Shown: positions 28,892 through 37,927 of the stretch, piece by piece
Layout: every line of letters starts with the position of its first letter
How positions within the stretch are numbered: the stretch's first letter is position 1
DNA from: Enterovibrio sp. JCM 19048
GTDB lineage: Bacteria > Pseudomonadota > Gammaproteobacteria > Enterobacterales > Vibrionaceae
DNA length: 64,000 bases
Assembly: GCA_001310415.1 (NCBI GenBank)
Contig: BAXE01000001.1
Span: 62,001-126,000 of the forward strand
Direction: 5' to 3'
Made by a program: the position numbers and the translations under genes
The notes under the pieces: generated by a model
What the model saw: only the letters and a program-made list of their open reading frames with translations
Database searches by the model: none
What the model was told of the DNA's origin: nothing

Positions 28892-29074
28892 ATGAAAGTA
28901 CTCATTGAATACACTCAAGCGGATAAATACAGGGATCAAGCGTGGGAGTCTAAAACTCATAGAATGAAAGGCGAAATCCAGGCTGTCACACCTTCTTATG
29001 CGTTTCAGCTAATTACTCAGAAAAAGGCCAGCCTTGTCACCTCTGACAATGCACAAATTATCATTATCCCCTGA
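28892..29074 (+). CDS. Small protein of unknown function, 60 aa
   Basis: MKVLIEYTQADKYRDQAWES is followed by a basic central part and a beta-prone end (SLVTSDNAQIIIIP). GGAG lies 8 bases before the ATG, it is divergent from the STAS-like gene, and a good terminator follows. I do not recognise the family. The beta-alpha-beta pattern and clean signals favour a real gene over chance. Confidence 0.55.
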   Translation: MKVLIEYTQADKYRDQAWESKTHRMKGEIQAVTPSYAFQLITQKKASLVTSDNAQIIIIP

Positions 29075-29182
29075 AACACCTTTAGGGATCAGTGGCATGG
29101 CTTCGGCGGGATAGGAAGTACGCCTAAGCTATACCCCTTAGGCATGGGCCAGGTCTTTTCTGTGCTGTTCGACCGCAACATC

Positions 29183-29208
29183 CCCTCTTATGGCCCTAAG
29201 AGGGTTTT
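29183..29208 (+). terminator. Rho-independent terminator
   Basis: Perfect 8-bp stem CCCTCTTA / TAAGAGGG with a 6-base loop, then TTTTAATTT. It faces the 3' end of the thiolase gene from the other side. Confidence 0.85.
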
Positions 29209-29222
29209 AATTTAATCCGCAA

Positions 29223-30415
29223 TTAAAACATCTGGGCAGGACGCTCAATCAACATTGCAATGCCTTGCCCTCCGCCAATACAGGCCGCAGCAATCCCATA
29301 GCGTTTCTCACTGCGTTCGAGGTTTCTCGCCAGTGTACCGACAAGGCGAATGCCGGTAGCGCCGAGGGGATGTCCCAACGCCAGTGCACCGCCGTTAACA
29401 TTTACTCTATTGATATCCAGTCCCAGCATTTGGATAGCAAAAAGCGGTACCACGCTGAAGGCTTCGTTGATTTCCCAAAGGTCGATATCGCTGGCTGTCA
29501 GCCCATGCTGGGCGAGTAACCGTTCAACCGCAGGCACGACGCCTTGTCCCATCATTTCAGCTTAACGCCACGATCAACACAGCCGACTATCCGGGCGAGG
29601 GGCGTTTGCTGGTGCACTTTCAGAGCCGATTCAGACATCAACGTCGTGATGGCAGCTCCGCTTGTCAGCGGTGAACTGTTGCCTGCTGTAATCTGACCGT
29701 TTTCTGTAAATACCGGCTTGAGAGCGGCAAGCGCATCGAGGTGCGTGTCGGCGCGGATATTTGCGTCCTGATTAATACATACGCCATTTGCCAGCGTGAT
29801 ATTGACGATTTCATCCGTCAACAAACCCTGTTGTTGGGCATTCGCTGCCAAAGCGTGGGATCTCAGCGCGAAGGCATCCATATCCCGCCGTGAGATTGTG
29901 CCGTGTTGGGCGAGGTTTTCTGCCGTCAGTCCCATATTCAGCACCACCGCCATATCGTAATGTTTACCGGTATCATCCGGCAGAGCAGGCACGCCCAGAA
30001 GCCCCTGTTTGAACAAGGTTGGCCCCATGGGAAGACGGGTCATGTTTTCGTAGCCCGCCGCAAAGGCGATATCATTCGCGCCAGCGGCAATGTTAAGCGC
30101 AGCACTGCGAATTGCCGACAAGCCAGAACCGCACTGCTGGTCAATCATCCTGGTGGCACATTGGTCACCCAAACGACTCTCCAGCAGGGGATAACGGCCG
30201 CCAAAGCTCCATTGTTCACCCACGCCCAACGCACAACCGATGGCGAGATCATCAACGTCTTGCGGCTCTAGGTTGCCGCTGTCGAGACTATGGTTGATAA
30301 GCTGCGCCAGCAAGGTGTCAGCCGGGGTGTCTGCAAAGGCATCCAGCTCTGGCTTTTTGGGATTTGCGCGCGTGAAGGCAGTACGCTTGAAATCAGTGAT
30401 GTAGACAGGTTTCAT
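29223..30415 (-). CDS. Thiolase (acetyl-CoA C-acyltransferase), one frameshift
   Basis: Restored length is 397 aa. All thiolase residues are present: nucleophilic Cys in [25 protein letters not shown] with the catalytic His, and the second Cys in [16 protein letters not shown] is also seen. It thiolytically cleaves a 3-oxoacyl-CoA or runs the reverse condensation. The ATG overlaps the stop of the M20 gene (ATGA). The frame breaks near 29562 (GVK-PEMMGQG; one C lost). As the last gene of the operon after a CoA-transferase, it most likely cleaves the CoA ester made by its neighbour. Confidence 0.93.
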
Positions 30416-31685
30416 GCTTTCTCCAGTCTGCAGTAACGGGCAATAAACAGGGCGTAGGTTTTGAGAACCTGACGGATAGACTCGATACTGACACTTTCAT
30501 CCACACCGTGGATATTACGGGCAACAGGGCCGTAACAGGTGCCTGCTGTGCGGCTGTAAAAATGGAATGCCCTAAGGTCTGTGGTGCAGGTTGAAAGGTA
30601 TTCACCCGGCCATTCCTGGGTCAGGGAATGATGGCAATCGCGAAGGAGTGAAATTCCCGGATCACCTAAATCAACCAAATGGCCTTCCGAACGGAATCCG
30701 TGGAAACGCAGCACGGGTTTGTCGCCGGAAAAAGCCTTGTCTCTTTGCGCCGCTGTTTCAATGCACTCACTGACTTTCTGCATAATGGTGTTGGCCGACA
30801 TGCCCGGCGGAAAACCAATCCGGCCTTCCATTTCAGCATGGGAAGGTACGCTGGAAGGCCAGTTCCCGCCGTTGATGGTGCCTATATTGAGGTTAAAAGG
30901 CTTATCAATGGTGTCGTAAGGAGGCTGGCGGAAATGGGTATTCAGTTCATCTTCCAGAGACTTAAGCCAGGGAATTAACGCTTGTAGCTTTTCGATGGCG
31001 TTTTGCCCTGCTGAGGTGTCCAGCACATGGGCAGGTTTGCCCCGCACCCGGATTTTGAACCAGAGCACACCGACCTGCCCAGTGTAGATTTGCGGGCCAA
31101 AGGGTTCGGGGATCAAGACAAAATCGCCACCAAAGCCCTGTTGCAGGCAGGCGAGTGCGCCGTTACCGGAACACTCTTCCTCAACCACTGCCTGAATCGT
31201 TAGCGGGGATTTGATCTGGTATCCAGCGTGTTGCACGGCATGAACGGCGTAGATCATCGCTGCCACGCCGGATTGCATGTCGCCTGCGCCTCTTCCGTAC
31301 AACCAGCCATCCGCGATCCAGCTTTGCGAAGGTGGGCGCGTCCACATGTCCGGCGGATCGGCGACCACTACATCGAGATGCCCATTGAGTACCAGTGTTT
31401 TACCCTCTTCGCCGCGGTTCAACTGGGAAACCAGGTTGTATTTATTCTCATGATCCATTCGACGGGTGCATAGAGCGAGTGTCCACACATGGCGTCGTGC
31501 TTCATCTCTACCCGCTGTACCGGCAGCTCGAATGCCTGCAAGCGTTGCTCAACCACATCCAGCACACCTTGCTCCTGATTGAGCACGGCATATTGGCTCA
31601 CCATTTCACGGGTAAAGTCGATCACCTCGTCAAACAGGGCGTCGCAACTTTCCAGGATCTTCTGTTCGTGTTTGGGTAAAGACAT
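30412..31685 (-). CDS. M20-family amidohydrolase/peptidase, one frameshift
   Basis: Restored length is 424 aa, the ArgE/DapE/CPG2-type fold. Metal-site motifs are NGHLDVVVAD (His and Asp), YGRGAGDMQSG (bridging Asp) and VVEEECSGNGA (catalytic and metal Glu pair). A dimerisation lid (KIRVRGKPAHVLDTSAGQNAIE) and a late His complete it. These Zn enzymes hydrolyse N-acyl amino acids or dipeptides. The TAATG junction with the CoA-transferase and the ATGA junction with the thiolase indicate tight coupling. The frame breaks near 31465 (APVEW/DHENKYN). The substrate may be the N-acylated form of the amino acid degraded by this operon; that is inference. Confidence 0.88.
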
Positions 31686-33010
31686 TACACCTCCGGCTCG
31701 TTGGCAAAAATCAGGGACGCTTCTGTGATTGTCTGCAACTCGTCGTTGGAGATGTCCTGCAGCTTTTCACGTACGACCAAACCTTGTGGTTCGACATCAA
31801 TCACGGCTTTTTCTGTAATGATGCGAGACACACACCCTTTGGCGGTGATAGGGAGCCTGCATTGTCGGAGTATTTTGGGGTTGCCGTGTTTATCACAATG
31901 GGTTGTCAGCACCACAATACGCGGCGTTTTCTGCGCCAACTCCATGGCACCGCCAATACCGGGGGAAAACTTTCCCGGAATTTTCCAGTTGGCGAGGTTC
32001 CCGGCTTCATCCACCTCAAACGCACCAATCATGGTGAGATCCAGCTTGCCACGCCGCACCATGGCGAATGACACCGCGCTGTCGAAGAAGGCGCTGCCGG
32101 GACGGGTGGAAATGTATGTGCCCGCGGAATCAATCAAAAAAGGATTCATGTGGCGGCTGTCGGCTTGCTTCCAAGCGCCCAGCACGCCGTTTTCTGCATG
32201 CACCAGCACATCTAGATCTTCCGGTAGGCAGTCGAGCACTTGTGTGGGCAAACCGATGCCGAGGTTGACGATATTGCCCGGCCGAATTTCCTGCACGGCA
32301 CGTTGAATGATTGCATTAGTGTCGGACATGATTTTGCATGATCCGTAGTTGTCGTTCAGTGCTGCCAGCTCAACAATGCTGCTGACAAAGGCGCTGGGGG
32401 TGTGAATGGTTTCCGGCACCAGTTCGCCGGGCGAACGGCAATCGGCGGTTTCGACAATCACCTGATCGGCTGCCATCGCCATCAGGGGGCTGAAGTTAAT
32501 GGCGGTACCGCGGTAAACGAGATTGCCAGCGGTGTCTGCCTGTGCAGCGTGGATCAGGGCAAAGTCGGCGCTAAGCGCCATTTCTACTTTGTACTGTGTC
32601 CCTTGCCACATCAGGATTTGTTCAGGCTGGGTGATTTCAGAATCCAGACCAATATCAGACAAAAAGCCAAAGCTGCCAGCGCCAGCGGTACGGATCTTTT
32701 CTGCAAAGATCCCCTGCGGATAAAACTCCACACTGAGCTTGCCGCTGTTCATTAAGTCGATAACGCAGCGGTTGAGGCCAATGTGGGTCGAAATCAGCTT
32801 ATCGACCTGACCGTTTTCAATCAGGCGGCTGATGCCGATACCGACTTCGTTGGCGTCGTTTTTTATCAGGGTGAGGTTTCGCTGCCCTTGCCTTACCAGC
32901 TCATCTATGAGCGAAAAAGGTGTGCCTGGGCTGCCAAATCCCCCGACCATGATGCTGGCACCGTCTGGGATCTGGGCGATTGCCGCTTCTATGGATTGCT
33001 TTTTATTCAT
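31685..33010 (-). CDS. Fused class I CoA-transferase (A and B subunits)
   Basis: 441 aa in one unbroken frame. The A half has VGGFGSPGTP, the glycine loop of subunit A. The B half has GIGLPT followed by HAENGVLG with the catalytic Glu that forms the CoA thioester, and GAFEVDEAGNLAN. Fusion of the two chains is like mammalian SCOT and unlike the usual bacterial two-gene form. It moves CoA from a donor such as succinyl- or acetyl-CoA to an acid, often a 3-oxoacid. Start ATG 33010 overlaps the upstream TGA by one base. The downstream thiolase fits a 3-oxoacyl-CoA product. Confidence 0.9.
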   Translation of the reverse strand: MNKKQSIEAAIAQIPDGASIMVGGFGSPGTPFSLIDELVRQGQRNLTLIKNDANEVGIGISRLIENGQVDKLISTHIGLNRCVIDLMNSGKLSVEFYPQGIFAEKIRTAGAGSFGFLSDIGLDSEITQPEQILMWQGTQYKVEMALSADFALIHAAQADTAGNLVYRGTAINFSPLMAMAADQVIVETADCRSPGELVPETIHTPSAFVSSIVELAALNDNYGSCKIMSDTNAIIQRAVQEIRPGNIVNLGIGLPTQVLDCLPEDLDVLVHAENGVLGAWKQADSRHMNPFLIDSAGTYISTRPGSAFFDSAVSFAMVRRGKLDLTMIGAFEVDEAGNLANWKIPGKFSPGIGGAMELAQKTPRIVVLTTHCDKHGNPKILRQCRLPITAKGCVSRIITEKAVIDVEPQGLVVREKLQDISNDELQTITEASLIFANEPEV

Positions 33011-33761
33011 CAATGGATACTCGCCAGAAACTGCTGGGTACGTGCGTGTTGCGGGTGCTCAAACACTTCTTTAGGCGTGCCTTGTTCAACAATGTAACCG
33101 CCGTCCATAAAAATGACTCTGTCCGCCACTTTGCGTGCGAATTCCATTTCATGGGTGACGATCAGCATGGTCATGCCGTTTTTAGCCAGGCCTTCCATGA
33201 CATTCAGCACTTCGCCGACAAGCTCAGGGTCTAGGGCTGAAGTTGGCTCATCGAACAGCATGACACTAGTTCATGGCGAGTGCGCGCACAATTGCCACCC
33301 GCTGTTTCTGTCCGCCGGAAAGCATGTCGGGATAGGCATCGCGCTTTTGTGAAAGCCCGACACTGTCGAGCAGTTTCATGGCTTGTTCCGCGGCTTCTTT
33401 CTTGTCTTTTTTCAGCACACGGATAGGCCCTTCTGTAATGTTCTCCAGAATGGTCAGGTGCGGAAAAGGTGGAAGTGCTGGAACACCATGCCGAGGTTGG
33501 TGCGCACTTCACACAGGTGTTTTTCGAATGCACGGCCTTTGAGTGAATGGTCATTAATGAAGGTTCCATTCACGAAGATCTTCCCGCTGTAGGCGATTCG
33601 AGGTGATTGATGGTGCGCAACAGGGTGCTTTTTCCGGAACCGCTGGGGCCAATGATGCAAATCACTTCCCCGGCGTCCACTTCCAAATCAACTGAACGCA
33701 ACACATCCAGTGAGCCAAAGCTTTTCTTCAGTCCTTCGATTTTGACGATACAGTTTTCCAT
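33010..33761 (-). CDS. Polar amino-acid ABC transporter ATPase, frameshifted
   Basis: Restored length is about 251 aa, the GlnQ/HisP type. Walker [11 protein letters not shown] is in the first segment, then the Q-loop FQHFHLF, signature [15 protein letters not shown], Walker [13 protein letters not shown] and switch His in IVTHEMEFA. The frame breaks near 33597 and 33465, and again near 33268, where two bases appear lost ([13 protein letters not shown] reduced to C). It energises uptake through the neighbouring permease and binding protein. All motifs needed for ATP hydrolysis are intact once restored. Confidence 0.9.
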
Positions 33762-33763
33762 GA

Positions 33764-34425
33764 TTAAGCCCTCACGGTTTTTTGTTGCATCCGGCGCTCT
33801 ACCAATTGCAGAGCCAGTGCGGTGGCAGAGGTGAGAATGGCGTAAAGCACGGTGGCGGCGAGATAAAGCTCAAACGGCTTGTAGGTTGAACCTACCAATT
33901 GCTGCGTTTTCATCGTCAGCTCCACCAGGGTGATGGTCGACACCAGTGAGGTGTCTTTGATCAGGATGATGAAGTTGTTGCCCAGAGGCGGAATGATGAT
34001 TCGCAGTGCCTGCGGCAGAATGATGTAGCGCATGGTCTGCGCCGATGTCATGCCGATGGAAAGCGACGCTTCGGTTTGTCCCTTGCCGATGGACTGAATA
34101 CCGGCGCGGATCGTTTCCGCATTATAGGCACCGACATTCAACGCTAACCCCAGTACGCCAGAAACAAAGGGGGAGAGATCTATACCGAACTGGGGCAGTC
34201 CGTAATAAATCAGAAAGAGCTGAACCAGCAGGGGCGTTGAACGAATCAGCCAAACATAAAAGCTGGCGACGCCGTTCAATACCGGGTTTTGGAGAGGCGG
34301 GCCAACGCCGCCGCCAAACCAAAAACCAAACCCAGCACCAGCGCGATGACGGAGATATAGAGCGTCAGGAGCGCAGCTTCTGCCAGCAAAGGGAAATATT
34401 TTACGATGACTGCCCAATCAAACAT
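33764..34425 (-). CDS. Polar amino-acid ABC transporter permease, one frameshift
   Basis: Restored length is 220 aa from ATG 34425, chosen because AAGGAG precedes it and the product then opens [20 protein letters not shown] with a normal first helix. The frame breaks near 34290 (ALARLS then NPVLNGVAS). Family motifs are [24 protein letters not shown] and the EAA-like [19 protein letters not shown] loop that docks on the ATPase. It is an inner-membrane component. One permease gene only, so it would work as a homodimer. It lies 2 bases from the ATPase start. Confidence 0.9.
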
Positions 34426-34436
34426 CACGGGACTCC

Positions 34437-35200
34437 TTATCGAATATCAGTGCCGAACCATTTTTCACTGATTGCTTCATAGGTGCCGTCAGCCTGCATA
34501 TCAGCAATCGCTTTGTTGATTGCAGCCTGCAGCTCTGGGTTACCTTTTCGCATCGCAATACCAATCAGCTCGGGGTAAAGGAGATCACCCGCCATTTGCA
34601 CAGGCATATTCTGTTTTTGAATTGCCATAACGCCGGTCAGCCTGTCGGTAACAAACCCTTTCAGGCGGCCGGATCCGGTTTCCATCATCATCTGTGGAAC
34701 GCCTTTGTAGGTGCGTACATTCACTTCCGGCGCATTGGCACGGATCCATTCTTCAAAGGTGGTTCCCAGAGTGACGCCGACCTTTTCTCCTGTCAGGCGT
34801 CAATGTCCTCAACATCCGTGCCTTTTTTCACAAAGAGCTGGGCACCCGAGCGGTAATAAGGGGAAGAGAAATCGATGGTTTTTAACCGCTCATCAGTAAT
34901 CGCCATGGAGCCGATAATGGTGTCGTAACGGTTAGCCAGCAGACCGGCGATTATGCCGTCCCACGCAGTGGCGATAGGTTTGCCTTCGACGCCGATACGG
35001 CGGGCAATCTCTTTACCAATCTCGACATCAAAGCCCGTCAGCTCGCCTTGTTCATCCACAAAGTTGAACGGTGGATAGGCGCCTGACATTGCAAATGTCA
35101 GCGTGTTGTTGGCTTTTACCTGCTCAAGACCACTTTCTGCAGATGCGTTTGTAGAGAGTGCCAGCGTGAGGCAGGCACCAATCAGTACTTTTTTCAACAT
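34437..35200 (-). CDS. Periplasmic amino-acid-binding protein (SBP family 3), one frameshift
   Basis: Restored length is 254 aa. A signal peptide (MLKKVLIGACLTLALSTNASA) is followed by the family 3 pattern: LTFAMSGAYPPFNFVDEQGE, LTGFDVEIGKEIARR, AWDGIIAGLLANRYD, IIGSMAITDERLKTIDFSSPYY, with the ligand-carboxylate Arg in DERL. The end is YEAISEKWFG. The frame breaks near 34797 (VEDIDA-LTGEKVGV). The ligand is likely an amino acid or related zwitterion. It supplies the ABC transporter encoded next. Confidence 0.92.
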
Positions 35201-35220
35201 CGTTTGTACCTCTGGTTGTA

Positions 35221-36545
35221 TTAGGGGAAGAGTTCTCCGGTGAGATCGGAGAGGCTGAGATCAAACAGGTGAAGTATTTGGTCAATCTCGGCTTTGGTGA
35301 CGGTGAGAGGCGGGGTGATCAAAACGTGATCCCCTTTCACACCATTCAGTGAGCGGCGCGGGTAGATCAGCAGGCCGCGTTTTTTGGCCAATTGCGTTAT
35401 TTTATTGAACACATGTAATTCGGCAGGAAACGGGGTGTGTTTGGTGGGATCGGCAACAAACTCAATGCCCTGCAGTAAACCAATGCCGCGTACATCACCA
35501 ATCACGGGATATTTTTCTTTCAGTTGCTCCAATCCGCTGCGCAGGTAATCGCCCATTTCTACGGCGTTTTGCACCAGGTTTTCTTCCTGTGTTGCCTGTA
35601 ACACCGCAAGCCCTGTCGCACAGGCTAACGGGTTACCTGCGTAGGTGTGACCATGCATAAAGCCACCGCTTTTCATTACACTGTCGACCAACTCCTGGCG
35701 TGCGAGCATGGCTGCAACCGGGTAGTAGCCAGCGCCCATGCCTTTCGCCAAGGCCATCAAATCCGGCTTGATGCCAAAGTGCTGGTAAGCGAACCATTTT
35801 CCTGTGCGACCCATGCCGGTGAGCACTTCATCCAGTATCAACAGGCAGCCATGACGGTCGCAAAGGTCGCGGATGCCTTGCATATATTGGCGGTTAAGCA
35901 TGCGTGCCCCGTGCTGGCGCCGCCGACAGGCTCTATGGCAATGGCAATGATCCGTTCGCCGCCAACTCGGGAAATCGCCGCTTCTGTTTCTTCCAGCACC
36001 GCGTTGACATGCTCCTCGATGGTTGATTCCTGATACCGGTAAAAATCGGGCGATGGGACTTTCAATGAACTGAGTGTGATATCAGTAAACGGTGCTTCCA
36101 GAGGTTGGTAGCCCGTTAAGCCCAGCGCGCCGAGTGTGCTGCCATGGTATGACGGGCGCAGGGAGACAAAATGGGTGCGTTGTGGTTGTTGGATACTGAC
36201 GAAATACTGCCGCGCAAGCTTCATGGCGCTTTCTACCGCTTCCGAGCCACTGCCTACGAAAAAGACTTTGTCGAGGTCGCCGTCAGTCAGGTCGGTTAAG
36301 GCGTCCGCCAAATCAATGGCAACCTGACTCTCAAACTGGGTGCGGTAGGTAAAGGCGACTTTATCCAATTGGGCAGAGATTGCCTGCTTCACCGCTGGGT
36401 GGTTGTGTCCGAGGTTACAGGTGATTGCACCGGAGCACGCATCAATGAAGCGGTTGCCGTCGGTATCCCTGATATATACCCCGTCGGCATGGGAGACGAG
36501 GGGGAGTTCGCTGTCGGCTTGGTAGAAAAGTGCATTCCGTGTCAT
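35221..36545 (-). CDS. Class III aminotransferase, one frameshift
   Basis: Restored length is 441 aa. Start ATG 36545 gives MTRNALFYQADSELP, which aligns with the usual beginning of omega-aminotransferases; earlier in-frame starts would add an odd aromatic leader. Motifs: VFFVGSGSEAVESAMKLAR, SYHGSTLGALG, LLILDEVLTGMGRTG with the PLP-contacting Asp, and ALAKGMGAGY with the PLP Lys. It transfers an amino group from an omega- or beta-amino acid or amine to a ketoacid. The frame breaks near 35905 (GGASTG-ARMLNRQYM). It is the first gene of the catabolic operon. Confidence 0.92.
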
Positions 36546-36738
36546 CGACTCTGCATCCTGCTGGTTAAAAGATGAGCGTTTTTGGTGTTCGATGTGAGTA
36601 TAGAAACAAAAATTTATATATTTCAACGTATAATGTTTTTTCATCATATTATGAGTTTTAGTAATGTTTTCGGCTGGTGGGAGAGAGGGATAATTCGCTA
36701 TTTCAGCCGGGAAAAGTCAGGCAAGGGAAGGGATCTTA
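36546..36738. promoter_or_regulatory. Divergent promoter region, aminotransferase operon / LysR
   Basis: 193 bases between divergent starts, very AT-rich at 36600-36660 (runs of ATATT and ATAATG). This is the expected place for LysR binding sites of the T-N11-A type. Several T/A pairs fit but none stands out, so no exact operator is given. Confidence 0.55.
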
Positions 36739-37644
36739 ATGGCGGAAATTAACCTCAGCTCTCTGAAATCACTGGTTATTTTCAAGACGCTCTATGAGCA
36801 GGGAACGGCAACCCGTGCGGCAAAAGAGTTGGGTATTACCCAGTCCGGCGTCAGCCGCTCTTTGGCTCAATTGGAAGACAATATCGGTATGGCCTTGTTC
36901 ATCCGTCACAAAAAGCGCCTGATCCCTATGCCTGAGGCGGACGAACTCTATGGCGAAATTTTGAGCTTGATCGACAATCTGGAGGAAATGAAGCACAGCA
37001 TTGTCGCTTTGAGAGAATTTGGCGCATCGAGAATGCGGTTTGCTTCCGCGCCAGCGTTGGGGTTTGCCTTTGTACCCAAATTGATCGCCAATATCCTGAA
37101 AATTAACCCGAAATACAGTATTTATTTCGACATCATGCCAAGCCCGGAAGTGGTGCGCTCTATTGAGGCGGGGCATTTCGATGCCGGCTTTGTTACCTTG
37201 CCGGTAAATACGCAGGCGCTGGTGGTAGAAGAATTGTTCAGTGTCAAAGCGGTATGTCTGGTGCCTAAAAATCATCCGCTGGCAGAGGCCGAGTTGATAA
37301 CGCCACGCGATTTGTCCGGACAACATCTGGTTATTCCAAACCAGCCTAACCTCGCCGCAGACCAGCTTTTGGCGCTGATCAACGAAAACAACATCCGCAT
37401 TGCAGGAAAAACGGAAGCCAATATTGCGGCTATCTGCTCATTGGTGAGCAATGGGGTAGGAATTAGCCTGATTAACCCTATCACCGCGTTTGATAACCTG
37501 GGTGTCGCGCGGGACTTCGTGGTGAAGCCGTTTGAACCGAGTTTCCACTACAGCTTTGGACTGACTTACAAGCAAAGCTGGGTGGGAAACCGTTTAATCG
37601 AGTTGATTAAATCACACCTTCCCCAGCTGCCACAGGTAGAGTAA
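36739..37644 (+). CDS. LysR-family transcriptional regulator
   Basis: 301 aa. The N-terminal winged helix-turn-helix is clear (LVIFKTLYEQGTATRAAKEL, then GITQSGVSRSLAQLEDNIG and LFIRHKKRLIPMPEA). The C-terminal part is a periplasmic-binding-protein-like effector domain. GGGAAGGGA lies before the ATG. Divergent orientation to the aminotransferase operon is the classic LysR arrangement, so it probably controls that operon in response to its substrate or an intermediate. The frame is intact. Confidence 0.93.
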   Translation: MAEINLSSLKSLVIFKTLYEQGTATRAAKELGITQSGVSRSLAQLEDNIGMALFIRHKKRLIPMPEADELYGEILSLIDNLEEMKHSIVALREFGASRMRFASAPALGFAFVPKLIANILKINPKYSIYFDIMPSPEVVRSIEAGHFDAGFVTLPVNTQALVVEELFSVKAVCLVPKNHPLAEAELITPRDLSGQHLVIPNQPNLAADQLLALINENNIRIAGKTEANIAAICSLVSNGVGISLINPITAFDNLGVARDFVVKPFEPSFHYSFGLTYKQSWVGNRLIELIKSHLPQLPQVE

Positions 37645-37651
37645 CGCCGAT

Positions 37652-37915
37652 TTACTCGGGTTTTCTGGAAAACCCCTCTTCTTCAAAGCAGGCCACCGCG
37701 GCTTTGTATTCTTCGATGAGTGCTTCCAGATCGCCGCCTTTAAAATTGGCGATACGGTTCGCGGTATCGTCAACCCCGCATTTTTCCAGTAAATCAATAG
37801 TCCGCTGATCTGAGACGGTGTTGCCATTCTCATCCACCCATTTTGATGGCGTTTGCGGGTTGGCATTCACCGACCCGCATGTGAGTAATAGCAAAGGAAG
37901 CATCAGTTTTCTCAT
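37652..37915 (-). CDS. Small exported protein of unknown function
   Basis: 87 aa from ATG 37915 (an in-frame TTG is one codon upstream); AGGAG lies upstream. The signal sequence MRKLMLPLLLLTCGSVNA is followed by NPQTPSKWVDENGNTVSDQ, a short helical domain and two further Cys (EKCGVDD, AAVACFEEEG), which could form a disulfide in the periplasm. The LLTC stretch is a poor lipobox (Thr at -1). Family not recognised. It converges on the LysR gene with an 8-base gap. Confidence 0.65.
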   Translation of the reverse strand: MRKLMLPLLLLTCGSVNANPQTPSKWVDENGNTVSDQRTIDLLEKCGVDDTANRIANFKGGDLEALIEEYKAAVACFEEEGFSRKPE

Positions 37916-37927
37916 CAAACAAATCTC

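Noticed and set aside
29075-29182. Possible structured RNA before the terminator at 29183
   Set aside because: Some short complementary stretches exist, but no known riboswitch or small-RNA pattern could be supported by eye.
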